Shown here in pieces: positions 22,744 to 32,894 of a DNA stretch of 64,000 nucleotides (positions are counted from its first letter, which is position 1; each line of letters opens with the position of its first letter). The notes under the pieces were generated by a model. It made no database searches and was not told the DNA's origin. It saw only the letters and a list, made by a program, of their open reading frames with translations. The DNA is from Casuarina equisetifolia. Taxonomy: Eukaryota > Streptophyta > Magnoliopsida > Fagales > Casuarinaceae. Position numbers and translations under genes: made by a program. The stretch spans positions 560,501-624,500 of the forward strand of contig CM052358.1 of the NCBI GenBank assembly GCA_028551475.1, written 5' to 3'.

Positions 22744-23331
22744 ATGGCTTTCTATAAGCGTCTCTTCGTTGTGAGTTTGATATTAGCATTGTCACTCTCA
22801 CGCGCGGATGTGCTCCGGGCAGCTCGACAGCTTTTGGACATTCCAGCTTTTCCAGCCCCTAGCTCGGCACAGATTACAATCCCACCTAAGCCCAACTTGG
22901 CCTTTGTGCACCCGAACTTCTTGTATCACATCGAGATTATTCGTCCAGGATTGGCAACCGTCCATATTCCCTCTAAGCCCAAATTGCCTGAAACCGTATT
23001 GCCAAAATCGCCAGCCAACTCTATACCATTGCCGACTAGCCCAACTTTAGTGAAGCCACTTTTACCTAGCGACCATGTACCTTCCCACCCAACACTGTCT
23101 AATCCCACATCGTCACTATTGCCTTCCAGCCAGATACCCTCGCTGCGTACTGAACCAACTATGCCGTCACTGCCAAGCGACCAAGTCCAATTTTTGCCAA
23201 ACATGGCTGCAGATCATAAAGTGAAACTGGCTCCACCGGCGGCCACTTGGTTGCGTACTATCCCAGCAAACCCCAGCATTCCATCCAAAACGCCGATCAT
23301 TACACACCTCTTACCGCCACGTCACGCTTAA
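22744..23331 (+). CDS. Secreted Pro/Leu-rich PELPK1-like protein, subtype A (inverted paralogue)
   Basis: The only + strand member of the cluster. The start at 22744 (MAFYKRLFVVSLILALSLS) is chosen over the upstream Met at 22708 because the family leader begins there; this gives 195 residues. The signal peptide ends around RAARQLLDIP. The mature part is Pro/Ser/Leu-rich without the tidy TLPPLP modules; shared blocks with the gene at 7253 include DHVPS-TLSNPTS, LPS-QIPS-R-EP and the end PP(R/H)HA. It lacks the three 20-residue repeats seen in that paralogue. It stands between genes D and F, in opposite orientation to both. Function inferred as for the rest of the family. Confidence 0.8.
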   Translation: MAFYKRLFVVSLILALSLSRADVLRAARQLLDIPAFPAPSSAQITIPPKPNLAFVHPNFLYHIEIIRPGLATVHIPSKPKLPETVLPKSPANSIPLPTSPTLVKPLLPSDHVPSHPTLSNPTSSLLPSSQIPSLRTEPTMPSLPSDQVQFLPNMAADHKVKLAPPAATWLRTIPANPSIPSKTPIITHLLPPRHA

Positions 23332-24250
23332 GGAGGATCCATTTAGAAACGGGAGTTCTGCATGTACCTTTACGATAAATAAATGACTCTTGATCGTGAT
23401 GTGGTTTTAAGAGTCTGGATATCTAGTTTGGTGCTAGTACTGTCCGGGGTTCTCGTAAGTTAGTTTGTCTACTTGCTCATCCAGCTAAATTAAATAAATA
23501 ATGTCTCAAAAGAAAAGCCATGTTCGTGCATGATCGTTCAAAAGACAACCACGTTTGAGGGGACCTGGGAAGCAGAGTGAGAAGAGAGGAGAAACACGTG
23601 AAATTCAGCTACTAAGCTAGCTCAAGATTCGACCATACATAATATGCCTCGAATTTTTTTTTTTTTTTGGATAAGTAAAATATGCCTCGTTCTTTACTGC
23701 AAAGCAATGAGGGAATACGTTAATCTTTGTTCTTTAGGCTTGGCATTACATTATGGTAATGTTTATTGTTTGAAATTAAATATTTAGCAAGTAAAGAATT
23801 GAAAACAGACATTTAAAGAATACTGTAAGACTCATTGATTATAAATGAGGTGATTGTAACGTAGCCAATTAGAGGAAGAGTAAGTCCCAAACCCTCCAAA
23901 AGGTAACTTAGTTCTGGCTAAATAATTAGGAGCGTAGTGCCTATGAACGCTTTTTAGTAATTACTAACAAAAGCAAGAAATCATATTCAATAATCTAAAG
24001 GACGTGTACATTAACAATATCACTCACATAAGACGCTAAAATACAGAAGAATGACTCTACAATGATAGAGATGAACACAAGAATCTCTCACACAAACAAA
24101 TTCAAACTGCCCCACTGAAGCCTCCAATCACAAGTATAAAACCTAGACGGGTTCCAACTATTCGAGTGCAATACAAGTACTGGCACAAAGAATGATCGTA
24201 GAAAAGCTAGAGAGCAGAAGAATGGAAAGGCGGCAACTCCAGGACGCTCT
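23332..24250. other. 3' flanks of genes E and F
   Basis: Bases 23332-23560 follow gene E and resemble the 3' flank of its paralogue (about 7060-7250, inverted). Bases 23560-24250 parallel 16770-17435 (3' flank of gene C), part of the C/F duplication. No gene. Confidence 0.55.
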
Positions 24251-24727
24251 TTAGTTTGATGGGGGCGGGGAGAGGGAAGGAATTACTGGGATTGTGGACG
24301 GAATGGTAGGCAATGGAGTAGCTGGCAGAGGAGGTAGTGTCCCCTTGGGAAGTGTGGGCAATGTTGGGACTTGGGTGCTTGGTAATGGTGGCAGTGTCGC
24401 CTGTGGCAGAGTTGGTTGAGCGGGCAGTGTAGGCAGCGGTGTGCTTGGCAGTGGTGGCAACGTGGCCTTTGGCAGAGTTGGTTGGGGAGGTAGCGTCGGC
24501 AACGGAGTGCTTGGCAATGGTGGCAAAGTGGATTTAGGTAGTGTTGGCACTGATGGCAGTGGAGGCAACGTTGCCGTAGGGAGAGATGGGATCGTAGGAA
24601 GTGTAGCTGCCGGAGGTGGAGCTGCCGGTGTGTCCAAGAGGTGACGAGCTGCTAGGCTTACGTTGGAGCTTGCAAGTGACAAGGCTACGACGAAAGACAG
24701 AACGAAACGAAACTTGGAGAATGCCAT
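24251..24727 (-). CDS. Secreted Pro/Leu-rich PELPK1-like protein, subtype C (copy 2, gene F)
   Basis: 158 residues. The frame is open upstream to 24913, but 24727 (MAFSKFRFVLSFVVALSLAS) is the start used by all paralogues, and the extension overlaps the conserved promoter and its TATAAGTA (24808-24801). The mature protein starts ARHLLDTPAAPPPAATL, then has five TLPPLP modules with PTLPPQP/PTLPAQP spacers, ending SLSPPPSN. It is very close to the gene at 17436, and the similarity runs through both flanks (offset about 6.8 kb), so this pair is a recent segmental copy. Confidence 0.88.
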   Translation of the reverse strand: MAFSKFRFVLSFVVALSLASSNVSLAARHLLDTPAAPPPAATLPTIPSLPTATLPPLPSVPTLPKSTLPPLPSTPLPTLPPQPTLPKATLPPLPSTPLPTLPAQPTLPQATLPPLPSTQVPTLPTLPKGTLPPLPATPLPTIPSTIPVIPSLSPPPSN

Positions 24728-25128
24728 GGCTGAAGAACGAGTGTTTGTCAGTTTTAGTATTGGATGGTTGTTTCTGGCTAAGGAACCCCTCTCCATTAGG
24801 TACTTATAATAGGAGAATGTTGGACGATTCTGAGGATTCCGGAACCAATACGTGTGTTTGATGAGATGTGGTTGGAGGGAAAGTGAAGAAACTTCAGTTA
24901 GTTCACCTGCCAAGCAGATATCATTGCTTGTTCAAAAACATTGGGCAGCCAAGATGTATGGCTTGACTAATAGCAGCCTAGTAGGAAAGCATTCATTTCT
25001 CTCTTTTTTTTCCCTTTTTTTTTTTTAGGGTGTTGGTGGGAGGTTGAGTTGTTATGTGTTAGCAAACTACTAACTGCCCTAAGATGGGAACAAACCGAGA
25101 AACCCAAGATTGAAACCATTTTTTGGAT
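24728..25128. other. Promoter of gene F up to the hairpin
   Basis: Matches 17898-18310 upstream of gene C, including GATGAGATGTGGTTGGAGGG and the CAAACTACTAACTGC block. The match with gene C stops at GGATAT (25125-25130), exactly where the left hairpin arm begins. Confidence 0.65.
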
Positions 25129-25705
25129 ATCTATCTTTGTTCTATAGTTGTGTTCTTAGAGAATTGAATGGGATTGAAATTCATTGTGAGAGAGTTTCTG
25201 GTGATTTATGTTTGTCATTGTGGGGTCATTCTTTTGTAGTTCAGCGTCATGTGCGTGACATTATTATTGTACTTGTTCTTATAATAATTGAATAAGATTT
25301 CTTATTTCTCTTACTGAACACGCAAAATCCAAAATCTGCGGGGATGTTCAATGTCCCAACCTATGCAATGCTAGTCCATCTACGTAAGAATGATTTCAAT
25401 ACTTCTTTACACAGTTTAACGATATTATTGTGGCATATTGCCTCCTCGAAGCAAATGGACTAGCATTGCATAGGTTGGGACATTGAACATCCCCGCAGAT
25501 TTTGGATTTTGCGTGTTCAGTAAGAGAAATAAGAAATCTTATTCAATTATTATAAGAACAAGTACAATAATAATGTCACGCACATGACGCTGAACTACAA
25601 AAGAATGACCCCACAATGACAAACATAAATCACCAGAAACTCTCTCACAATGAATTTCAATCCCATTCAATTCTCTAAGAACACAACTATAGAACAAAGA
25701 TAGAT
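25129..25705. repeat. Perfect 251-bp inverted repeat with 75-bp loop (3' flank of gene G)
   Basis: Left arm 25129-25379, right arm 25455-25705. I checked the arms block by block; they are exact reverse complements over the full 251 positions (position sum 50834). The loop is 25380-25454. The right arm and loop are collinear with the 3' flank of gene D (19260-19660), so they are the original gene-linked sequence and the left arm is the added inverted copy. There are no terminal inverted repeats or target-site duplication of a transposon. Confidence 0.95.
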
Positions 25706-25804
25706 TCCAACCATTCGAACACGACCCAAGTAGTGGCTCAAAGAATGATCCCAGAAAAGCTAGAGGTCAGAAGAACGGACGTGCGGCATCTCAAGACTCG
25801 TTCT

Positions 25805-26299
25805 TCAGGTTGATGGGGGTGGGGCGAGGGAAGGAATTGTCGGAATTGTCGATGGAACGGTGGGCAATGTTGGGACTTGGGTGCTTGGCAATGGCGGCAG
25901 TGTGGGCTTGGGCAGGTTTGGTTGACTAGGCAGTGTGGGCTGGGAAGGGACCTGGCTGCTTGGTAGTGGTGGCAATGTGGCCTTTGGGAGATTTGGTAGA
26001 GTGGGCAGTGTTGGCAGCGGTGTGCTTGGCAGTGGTGGCAACGTGGCCTTTGGCAGAGTCGGCATTGTCGGCAATGGAGTGCTTAGCAATGGTGGCAAAG
26101 TGGATTTAGGTAGTGTTGGCACCGATGGCAGAGGAGGCAACGTTGCCGTAGGGAGGGATGGGATCGTCGGCAGTGTAACTGCCGGAGGTGGAGCAGCTGG
26201 TGTGTCCAAGAGGTGACGAGATGCTAGGCTTACGCTGGTGCTTGCGAGTGACAGTGCTACAACCAAAGACAGAACGAAACAAAACCTGGAGGATGCCAT
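25805..26299 (-). CDS. Secreted Pro/Leu-rich PELPK1-like protein, subtype C/G
   Basis: 164 residues. The leader MASSRFCFVLSLVVALSLAS is followed by SLASRHLLDTPAAPPPAVTL. It has four TLPPLP modules plus one altered module (TLPPLLS). In the C-terminal half it carries the SSQVPSQPTLPSQPNLPKP segment otherwise typical of subtype D, and it has lost the GTLPPLPATPLP module before the end SLAPPPST. It thus looks like a mosaic of C-type N-terminus and D-type C-terminal repeats, perhaps from unequal exchange or gene conversion. The TATA element is weakened (TTTAAGTA, minus strand 26382-26375). Its transcription runs toward the hairpin 100 bases beyond the stop. Confidence 0.87.
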   Translation of the reverse strand: MASSRFCFVLSLVVALSLASTSVSLASRHLLDTPAAPPPAVTLPTIPSLPTATLPPLPSVPTLPKSTLPPLLSTPLPTMPTLPKATLPPLPSTPLPTLPTLPNLPKATLPPLPSSQVPSQPTLPSQPNLPKPTLPPLPSTQVPTLPTVPSTIPTIPSLAPPPST

Positions 26300-28261
26300 G
26301 GTCGTAGAACGAGAAGGTTTGTCACTTTTAGTATTGGATAGATGTTTCTGGCTAGAGAATCCATCTCCAATGGGTACTTAAAGAGAGACAAAGTTGAACA
26401 GTTCTGGGGACTCGGGAACCAATGCGTGTGTTTGATGAGATGTGGTTGGAGGGAATGCCAAGAAACATCTGGTAGTTCACCTTCCAAGAAAGAACAATTG
26501 TTTGTTCACGAACATTGACCAACCTAAAAGTATGACTTGACTAATAACAGCCTTATAGGAAAGAAAACCTACCTGATCATCAGCATGACATATTTGCCTC
26601 TTTTCGTTCTTTTTCTTTTGGGTTATGTATCAGCAAACTAGAAACTAAACTCAGATGGGAAGAGAAGGGATATTGATAAGCCCATGATTGAACTCATTTG
26701 TGGGTGAGGCTGAAAAGTTTTATTCTCTTCATTGAATATAAACAGTGCCGGAGTTTAAAAAGAAGGATTTGATTGTAAAGTAGAAATTCGAAGAATTGGA
26801 AAGTCTTCAATATTATTCATGAAAATTGGAGAAAAAAATAATTTATTTGGCTTTTTTATGCTTAAAAATTCACGTTTCAGTTAAATTTGGAAATATTTGA
26901 AGAAACCCTCCGATTTGAGGTCAAGTCTTTATGTTGAAGGATTAGAATGATTAAGAATGAACTAACTTCAAGAATAAAGTTCCTGGGGGTTAAGAAGTGC
27001 AAGTTTTGTAGCCACTAGTGCTGCACGAGCTTTTTCTTTCCAACTTATATTGCACAAATTTTCATCCAACAAGTTAAATGATTTATTTTCTTGTGACTCG
27101 CTTTGAAATGAGACCTTAAACATTTTGAAATTTATTGTTATGAGATAAAAGAAATCAGAAAGATCCATGGCGAAGTTGGTGAATTATATAAATAAGAAGC
27201 ATACCATCAAGATAAAAAAAAAGTATAATAATTACGAAAATGGCTAAATTTTTTACTCTCTACCAAATGAATCAAATCAGTATTGTTCAAGTACTCTATT
27301 ACACTCCTAAAAATAAATGTTATTGATATTTGCATTCCCACGTTGTTGAAAGAATTATTTTGTTCATGACCATCTAAGGAGGAGAAATAATTAAGGATTT
27401 AAGATTAATTTGCTATTGACTATTCTTTATAATGTAGGATCTTAGTATATTACAGAACTGTTCTCTTATGAATCAAAGAACACATATTTTTCCCTTTTTT
27501 GTTATTTAAAAAAAAAAAAGTGGCTGCATGTCTTTTCTGTGACAGTCGAAGATAAACTCAAGGGGATACATTGGCTTTGACCACATGACTGGCTGCTTCT
27601 TTGCTGTGATCATGATAGTTTGTAAATTGACCTTCATTGTAGAAGGTCGAGCTTGGAACCTGCATAGAGATGGGGGCTTATGTCGTTTGCAGGTCATTTC
27701 CCAGGATGTTCCAATTTGCTGTATGTCGTATGTCTTTTCCTTTCATGTAACTTAATCCTAATGATAGTTTAGAGTTCAGTATACTTGTCTCAAAACTACA
27801 ACGATTTCAGCACTTCATACAGCTTAACGATATTACTATTTGTAAGTTGTCTCCTCAAAAGGGATTACCCTTGTCTTCATCATCATCACGCGGGCTACTA
27901 TTGCAGAAAATGGGACATTGAGCATCCCTGCAGATTTCGAATTTTGCGTGTTCTTTTGAGGCATTTATTTCAAAGTAATTAGAGGTTTAATCATATTTTT
28001 TAATCATAAGCACGTGTACAATAACAATATGACTCATACAAGGCATAGAAGTACAAAAGAATGACTAGAATGATGTATATAATCACCAGAATCACTCACA
28101 CAATCTATTCCAGTGATCCCATTCAAGCATGTAAGAACACAAATATAGAAAAAAGGAAGGTTCCAACTATTCCAACCCATATACGAGTACTGGTGCAAGG
28201 AATGATCCCAGAAAGCTAGAGGGTAGAAGAATGGAAACGTGGCATCTCTAGAACAAGTTCT
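26300..28261. other. Promoter of gene G and spacer to gene H
   Basis: Bases 26300-27000 parallel the upstream region of gene C. AT-rich sequence follows. Bases 27780-28261 parallel the 3' flank of gene D (CTTAACGATATTACT, GGGACATTGAGCATCCC). No other gene seen. Confidence 0.5.
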
Positions 28262-28747
28262 TCAGTTTGATGGGGGTGGGGAGAGGGAAGGAATTGTTGG
28301 GATTGTCGATGGAATGGTGGGCAAAGGAGTAGCTGGAAGTGGAGGGAGTGTCCCCGTGGGAACCGTCGGCATGGTTGGCAATGGTGGGACCTGGCTGCTT
28401 GGTAGTGGTGGCAACGTGGCCTTTGGCAAAGTTGGTTGAGTAGGCAGTGTCGGCAACGGCGTGCTTGGCAGCGGTGGCAGCGTGGCCTTCGGCAGAGTTG
28501 GTTGAGTTGGCATCGTCGGCAACGGAGTGCTTGGCAAAGGTGGCAGTGTAGCTTTAGGTAGTGAGGGCACAGAAGGTAGAGGAGGCAACGTGGCCTTGGG
28601 CAGAGGTGGGATCGAAGGCAACGTCAATGCTGGAGGAGGAGCCGCTGGGGTGTCCAAGAGGTGGCGAGCTGCTTGACTCGTATCCGTGCTTGCGAATAAC
28701 AATGCTATGAGCATGGACAGACGGAAACAATACTGGGAAAAGGCCAT
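28262..28747 (-). CDS. Secreted Pro/Leu-rich PELPK1-like protein, subtype D (copy 2, gene H)
   Basis: 161 residues from the family start (MAFSQYCFRLSMLIALLFAS); an in-frame Met seven codons upstream is unlikely because no paralogue has it. TDTSQAARHLLDTPAAPPPA follows, then five TLPPLP modules with KA before four of them, and the end SLSPPPSN. It lacks the extra spacer-module pair of the gene at 19755. The minus-strand TATAAATA lies at 28841-28834. The spacing to gene G (2448 between starts) is almost the same as that from C to D (2403), supporting a duplicated two-gene module. Confidence 0.88.
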   Translation of the reverse strand: MAFSQYCFRLSMLIALLFASTDTSQAARHLLDTPAAPPPALTLPSIPPLPKATLPPLPSVPSLPKATLPPLPSTPLPTMPTQPTLPKATLPPLPSTPLPTLPTQPTLPKATLPPLPSSQVPPLPTMPTVPTGTLPPLPATPLPTIPSTIPTIPSLSPPPSN

Positions 28748-30542
28748 GGTCTCGAAAATGAGCAGCAAGGTTTAAGAGTAAGTTAGCTTCCAGTATTTGC
28801 TAGTGGTGTGAATTGAGTACATGCACTTGGTGGTATTTATAGATCATCGAAAGTTGGAAGATTTCGAGGAAAAAGGCGATTCATCTGAGTTCGGTAAGAT
28901 GTTGTTGTGCGAAGTTTGAGGAAAAATTAGTTAGCCAGCCCTCCAAACCTGAGACGTTGGAGGTTTTGAACTGCCGGCCAACCCCGAAAAATATGTGCTT
29001 GACACCCATAAGCCTTAATAAAATAATACCTACGGTTGACTCTTCAAAATATTAGGGTATTGGACGAATTTAGGATGGTTTATACCTGCTCATCACTGAG
29101 CTAGGCTATTGCAGACAAGAATTTCTTACCTTATTACGAGAATAAAGAATGTAGTTGGTTAACTTCCAACACAAGACAAAAGATTACCCAAAAAGATCTG
29201 AGAATGAAATGTCTAAAGCACAAATGTACTTCCGGCACTTGCACTTTCCCCCATACCTATCATCTAAAAGAAGACTCCAAACCCATATTAAGATATTGTA
29301 CGTAAGGCCTCAACCTCCTTGGATCTAGTATTGATTTTGGAATTTAAACCTTTTCATAAAACAAAACGTTGTTACCATATATGCTAGAGAAAAATGGTAA
29401 GTGATTAAGTCTGAGTCATTAATCTTAACCTTATGTATTAATCCAAAGAATAAATCTTTACCATGCATATTGTGAATCTCGGAACAGCTGTTAATTGGAC
29501 CATAAAAATTAAGGACCCAAAACGCCGGAAGAGGTGGACAGATGTTCTGCATGTTAGAGTTCCAAATCCACCAAAAACATTTCTGTTATTGTACTTGTAC
29601 TTGTTATTTATTAAAACCATTAATGGGCACGTAGCCACACAGGGAACATCTAGACAACATTTCATAGGTATACCAAAGGTAAAGAGTTTTGTGCGCCAAT
29701 ATTGCACATGATTCAGGAAGCTCGTGCTTAAGGATAGTTCATTGAATTGAATATTTCTTTACAAATGTTCGAACTTCTTTTCTTATAGATAAGCGCATAG
29801 TTAAATTTATAGCTTGAAGCTCATGCCCTATGACAACAAATTTCTGCCATGAATACTCTTTCCTCTTGGCATCCAGGATGTCCAATTCCTTGTATATAAT
29901 TTTCATTGATTACAGGTCAACAAGGCAATGAACATCTTTTTCAATTACCATGTACTATTGGTACTATTTGTACTATTTGTCCAGAGCTGGCCACTGTTTA
30001 AGACAGACATGGATTTGATGTTTCTTCGTATTAGTTGGCAACATCACTGTGATATATCTATCATTTTGTTGTCATAGAATCACATTATCTTCACTATTAT
30101 CTTCGTTCTTAATGGGCTGGCATTGCCTAATGGAAGTTTTGCTTCACGACAAATTGTTTAAATTTGATTGGTTCAAGGGAGCATTTCTCTTCTTGTTATT
30201 CCCTTCCATTTCTTTTAGTAACTAAAGTTGAGTAAAGTGTGCTAATAGTCAATCCAAGATAGAGGCTGATCATTACAATAAATAACTAGTTATATTCTTA
30301 ACAATAATAGTGATAATAACAATCCAACTGACTGACTGACTGAAATGAGTAAAGAATGAAGACCAATAGCAAATACAAACATATAAATAATAAACCCATA
30401 GCAAGGCTGTGAAGGCTTATATGTCTAGGCTAGAAAAAATGGAAAAAGCATATGTAGAGCCACGAGAGAGACTGATGCGCGCGAACCATCCGACAATCCG
30501 AGCAGGAGAAGGCAAATGGTCCTTATGGCTTTTAGGGATAGC
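28748..30542. other. Promoter of gene H and spacer to gene I
   Basis: Bases 28748-29530 parallel 20301-21180. Bases 29530-30542 are AT-rich; an open frame at 29463-29711 is short and resembles nothing known. The last 150 bases are the 3' flank of gene I. Confidence 0.5.
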
Positions 30543-31040
30543 TCAGTTTGATGGGGGTGGAGAGAAGAAAGGAATGCTTGGAATTGTACTTGGAATGTTA
30601 GGAATGGACGGGATTGTGGATGGGATGGTGGGCAACGGATTGACTGGCAGAGGAGGTAGAGTCACCTTGGGAGCTGTTGGCAAAGTTGGATTTGGTAGGG
30701 AAGGGATTTGGGTGTTGGGCAGAGTGGGTTGAGTTGGCTGCGTTGGCAATGGGGACGCCGGCAATGGAGGCAACGTGGTCTTTGGCAGAGTTGGTTGAGT
30801 TGGCAAAGTAGGCAATGGCATGTTGGGCAACGGTGGCAATGCGGCTTTAGGCAGTGTTGGCACCGAGGGCAAAGGAGGCAATGAAGCCGTTGGCAGGGAT
30901 GGAATTTTCGGAAGTGCCAATGCCGGGGGTGGAGCCGCCGGTGTGTCCAGAAGGTGACGAGCTGCCATGCTCATCTCGACGCTTGACAACGACAATGCAA
31001 TCACCAAAGGCAATAGGAAAAAATGAGTGGAGCCAGCCAT
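30543..31040 (-). CDS. Secreted Pro/Leu-rich PELPK1-like protein, subtype I
   Basis: 165 residues, the most divergent of the TLPPLP set. The leader is MAGSTHFFLLPLVIALSLSS; VEMSMAARHLLDTPAAPPPA follows. It has four xLPPLP modules (S, A, T, T before LPPLP) and spacers with PTQPTQPTLPNTQIPSLPNP. The C-terminus is extended by repeated STIPSIPN units before FFSPPPSN. It shares the promoter block GTTTGATGAGATGTAGTTGGA with subtype C, and has TATAAATA on the minus strand at 31142-31135. Its divergence makes it the likely older, edge member of the cluster. Confidence 0.87.
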   Translation of the reverse strand: MAGSTHFFLLPLVIALSLSSVEMSMAARHLLDTPAAPPPALALPKIPSLPTASLPPLPSVPTLPKAALPPLPNMPLPTLPTQPTLPKTTLPPLPASPLPTQPTQPTLPNTQIPSLPNPTLPTAPKVTLPPLPVNPLPTIPSTIPSIPNIPSTIPSIPFFSPPPSN

Positions 31041-31962
31041 TGTTTGAGAGGAACCGAAGGAAATACTTATTTCTCAATATATCTTAACTTTCTCTACTTC
31101 TGTTTTGAGCTGAAGGTAGAAAAATCCTAACTCCTATTTATAGGGTCCATTGTTGAAGGGTTCCAAGTGTTTGATGAGATGTAGTTGGAGAAATCCTCGT
31201 TAGTTCACCTTCTCAACCAGACTTGAAATCTGTTCAAGTACAAAACCCACCTGCCTAATTGAGTTGATTCCTGATGCCTCCAGCTCTTAGTCCTAGTTTC
31301 GTTATACCAACATTCTATCACAGTTTCACGCAACTGCTAATCTGTGTTTACACTGAAACCCATCTTATACTGATATCAAACACATTAAAAAATACCACTT
31401 TCTGCTCTTGGGTTTGCTTTCCGTAACACTCACGTTTTAGTGGGAGGCAATCCCAACCTTTTGGCTAACCCATTTATACACTCTATTGACACTAAACACA
31501 ATCACAAATGTCAGTCTTGCCGAGCGGCCCGATCATGTTTTCCCTGAAGCAGAAGGACGTGCTTTTGGAAGGTCCCTCGAATCCATTACTAATCACAATA
31601 ATTCTGACTGATGGGCCAACTTGGAATCTCATGGCCTAGTTAAAAAAGAAACATAAATTGCAGACGGTGATAAAATAACTATGCTACTTTCAAGAAGGAA
31701 ATAGAATTGTTAACAAAATTTACATTACAATAAATCAGAAAAAAACCTATTACATTTTGACAATATTAAATTTACATTAGAAACTTTCTTTATGTTCTCA
31801 TTAACTTTTTATGATTATATTAAAATTTGTTAGGATTCTCAAACACTCACTATTACTATCATTATCACTATTACTGACACTATCATTATCACTGTATCTA
31901 AAATAATTACCATCCACTTAAACATACACAAAATCTACCTAACCTAACAAAACCCACTCGTA
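31041..31962. other. Promoter of gene I and 3' flank of bHLH gene
   Basis: Bases 31041-31210 are promoter sequence shared with subtype C. The rest is AT-rich, with an ATTATCACTATTACTGAC-type short tandem stretch at 31848-31890. No gene. Confidence 0.5.
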
Positions 31963-32894
31963 TTAGATCCCAACTTTGTACTTGTCCGCGGAGACTTGGA
32001 AAATGGGCCTATCTATGACCACCTTTAAGGCTCTTCTTAGCACCACAAGCCCTTCCTTTCCACCATCGAGTCCTCTCACCCATAAAACACTCTTGGTCCT
32101 CCCGCCCACTGTCACCATCGCAGACTTAACCACCCTAGCTTCCACCGTTCTCAGCGCGCTTGCCACCTCCGTCATCAATCCCGGCCTGTCCTCGCAGCTG
32201 AACGTGACCTTCACCAGCCCCTGGTCATCCTCACAGTTTTCCAAACTTAGCTTGTCTGTCTCACCCGGGAAAACGCAATCCTTACCGCCACCACAATAAC
32301 CTGCTTCCAAAGCCGAAACTGTTTTTCTGAGCTGCCTCACTTGCCGGACCGTCTCCGCCAGCACCGCCGCCTTGTCCATCTGTTGTTTATTGGAATTACA
32401 CTATCATCCATGCATACTTACTAAATTTATATATAGAAAGATATTAAGATAGAAGACATATAATGAATCACATATTTTGATTCTCACAAGAAAGAAACAA
32501 TGTTCACTAACTCAAGAAATACTGCAAATTGGCATGAGCCTCTGTTACTTACTTTGATTAAGTTTGGAAGGATATTGCGAAGAGTGGCATATTGGCCATT
32601 GATTCGCGACCTCCGCCTCCTCTCTGCCTCGCTGTGTTTCTTGGCAGCAAGTTGTTTGGCCTCCGCTTTGGATTTTGGCTTGGAGAATGAAATCTTATGG
32701 CTGAGGGGATTGGTCGAGAAAACTCGAGAGAAGGCATTCTGTGTTCTACGTGTTTCTGACTTACAATAACCTTGAAATTGTTGCATATTTTTCTCTAACT
32801 GCACGTACAAAATCAAGGAATCAATACAAAATAAGAAGGCAAAACAAGGAAACCACAAAACGAGAAGGCATGTTACCTGCCGCAGTAATGCCAT
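31963..32894 (-). CDS. bHLH transcription factor, bHLH131-like, with ACT-like C-terminus
   Basis: Three exons: 32894-32877 (only MALLRQ), 32798-32553 and 32379-31963, giving 226 residues in frame. The basic region is KKHSEAERRRRSRINGQYAT, with the H-E-R residues that define E-box (G-box) binders. Helix 1 runs to LRNILPNLIK and helix 2 begins MDKAAVLAETVRQVRQLRK; the intron splits the loop between them. The C-terminal part (VKVTFSCEDRPGLMTEVASA ... ARVVKSAMVTVGGR) has the ACT-like pattern used for dimerisation in many plant bHLHs. A nuclear, DNA-binding role follows from the family; targets are unknown. The basic region and loop most resemble Arabidopsis bHLH131. An alternative start without the mini-exon (Met in exon 2 at NMQQF) is possible. 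Confidence 0.85.

Noticed and set aside
25129..25705. Hairpin considered as a MITE or other foldback transposon
   Set aside because: The arms are gene flank sequence shared with paralogues, and there is no target-site duplication; a template-switch origin fits better.
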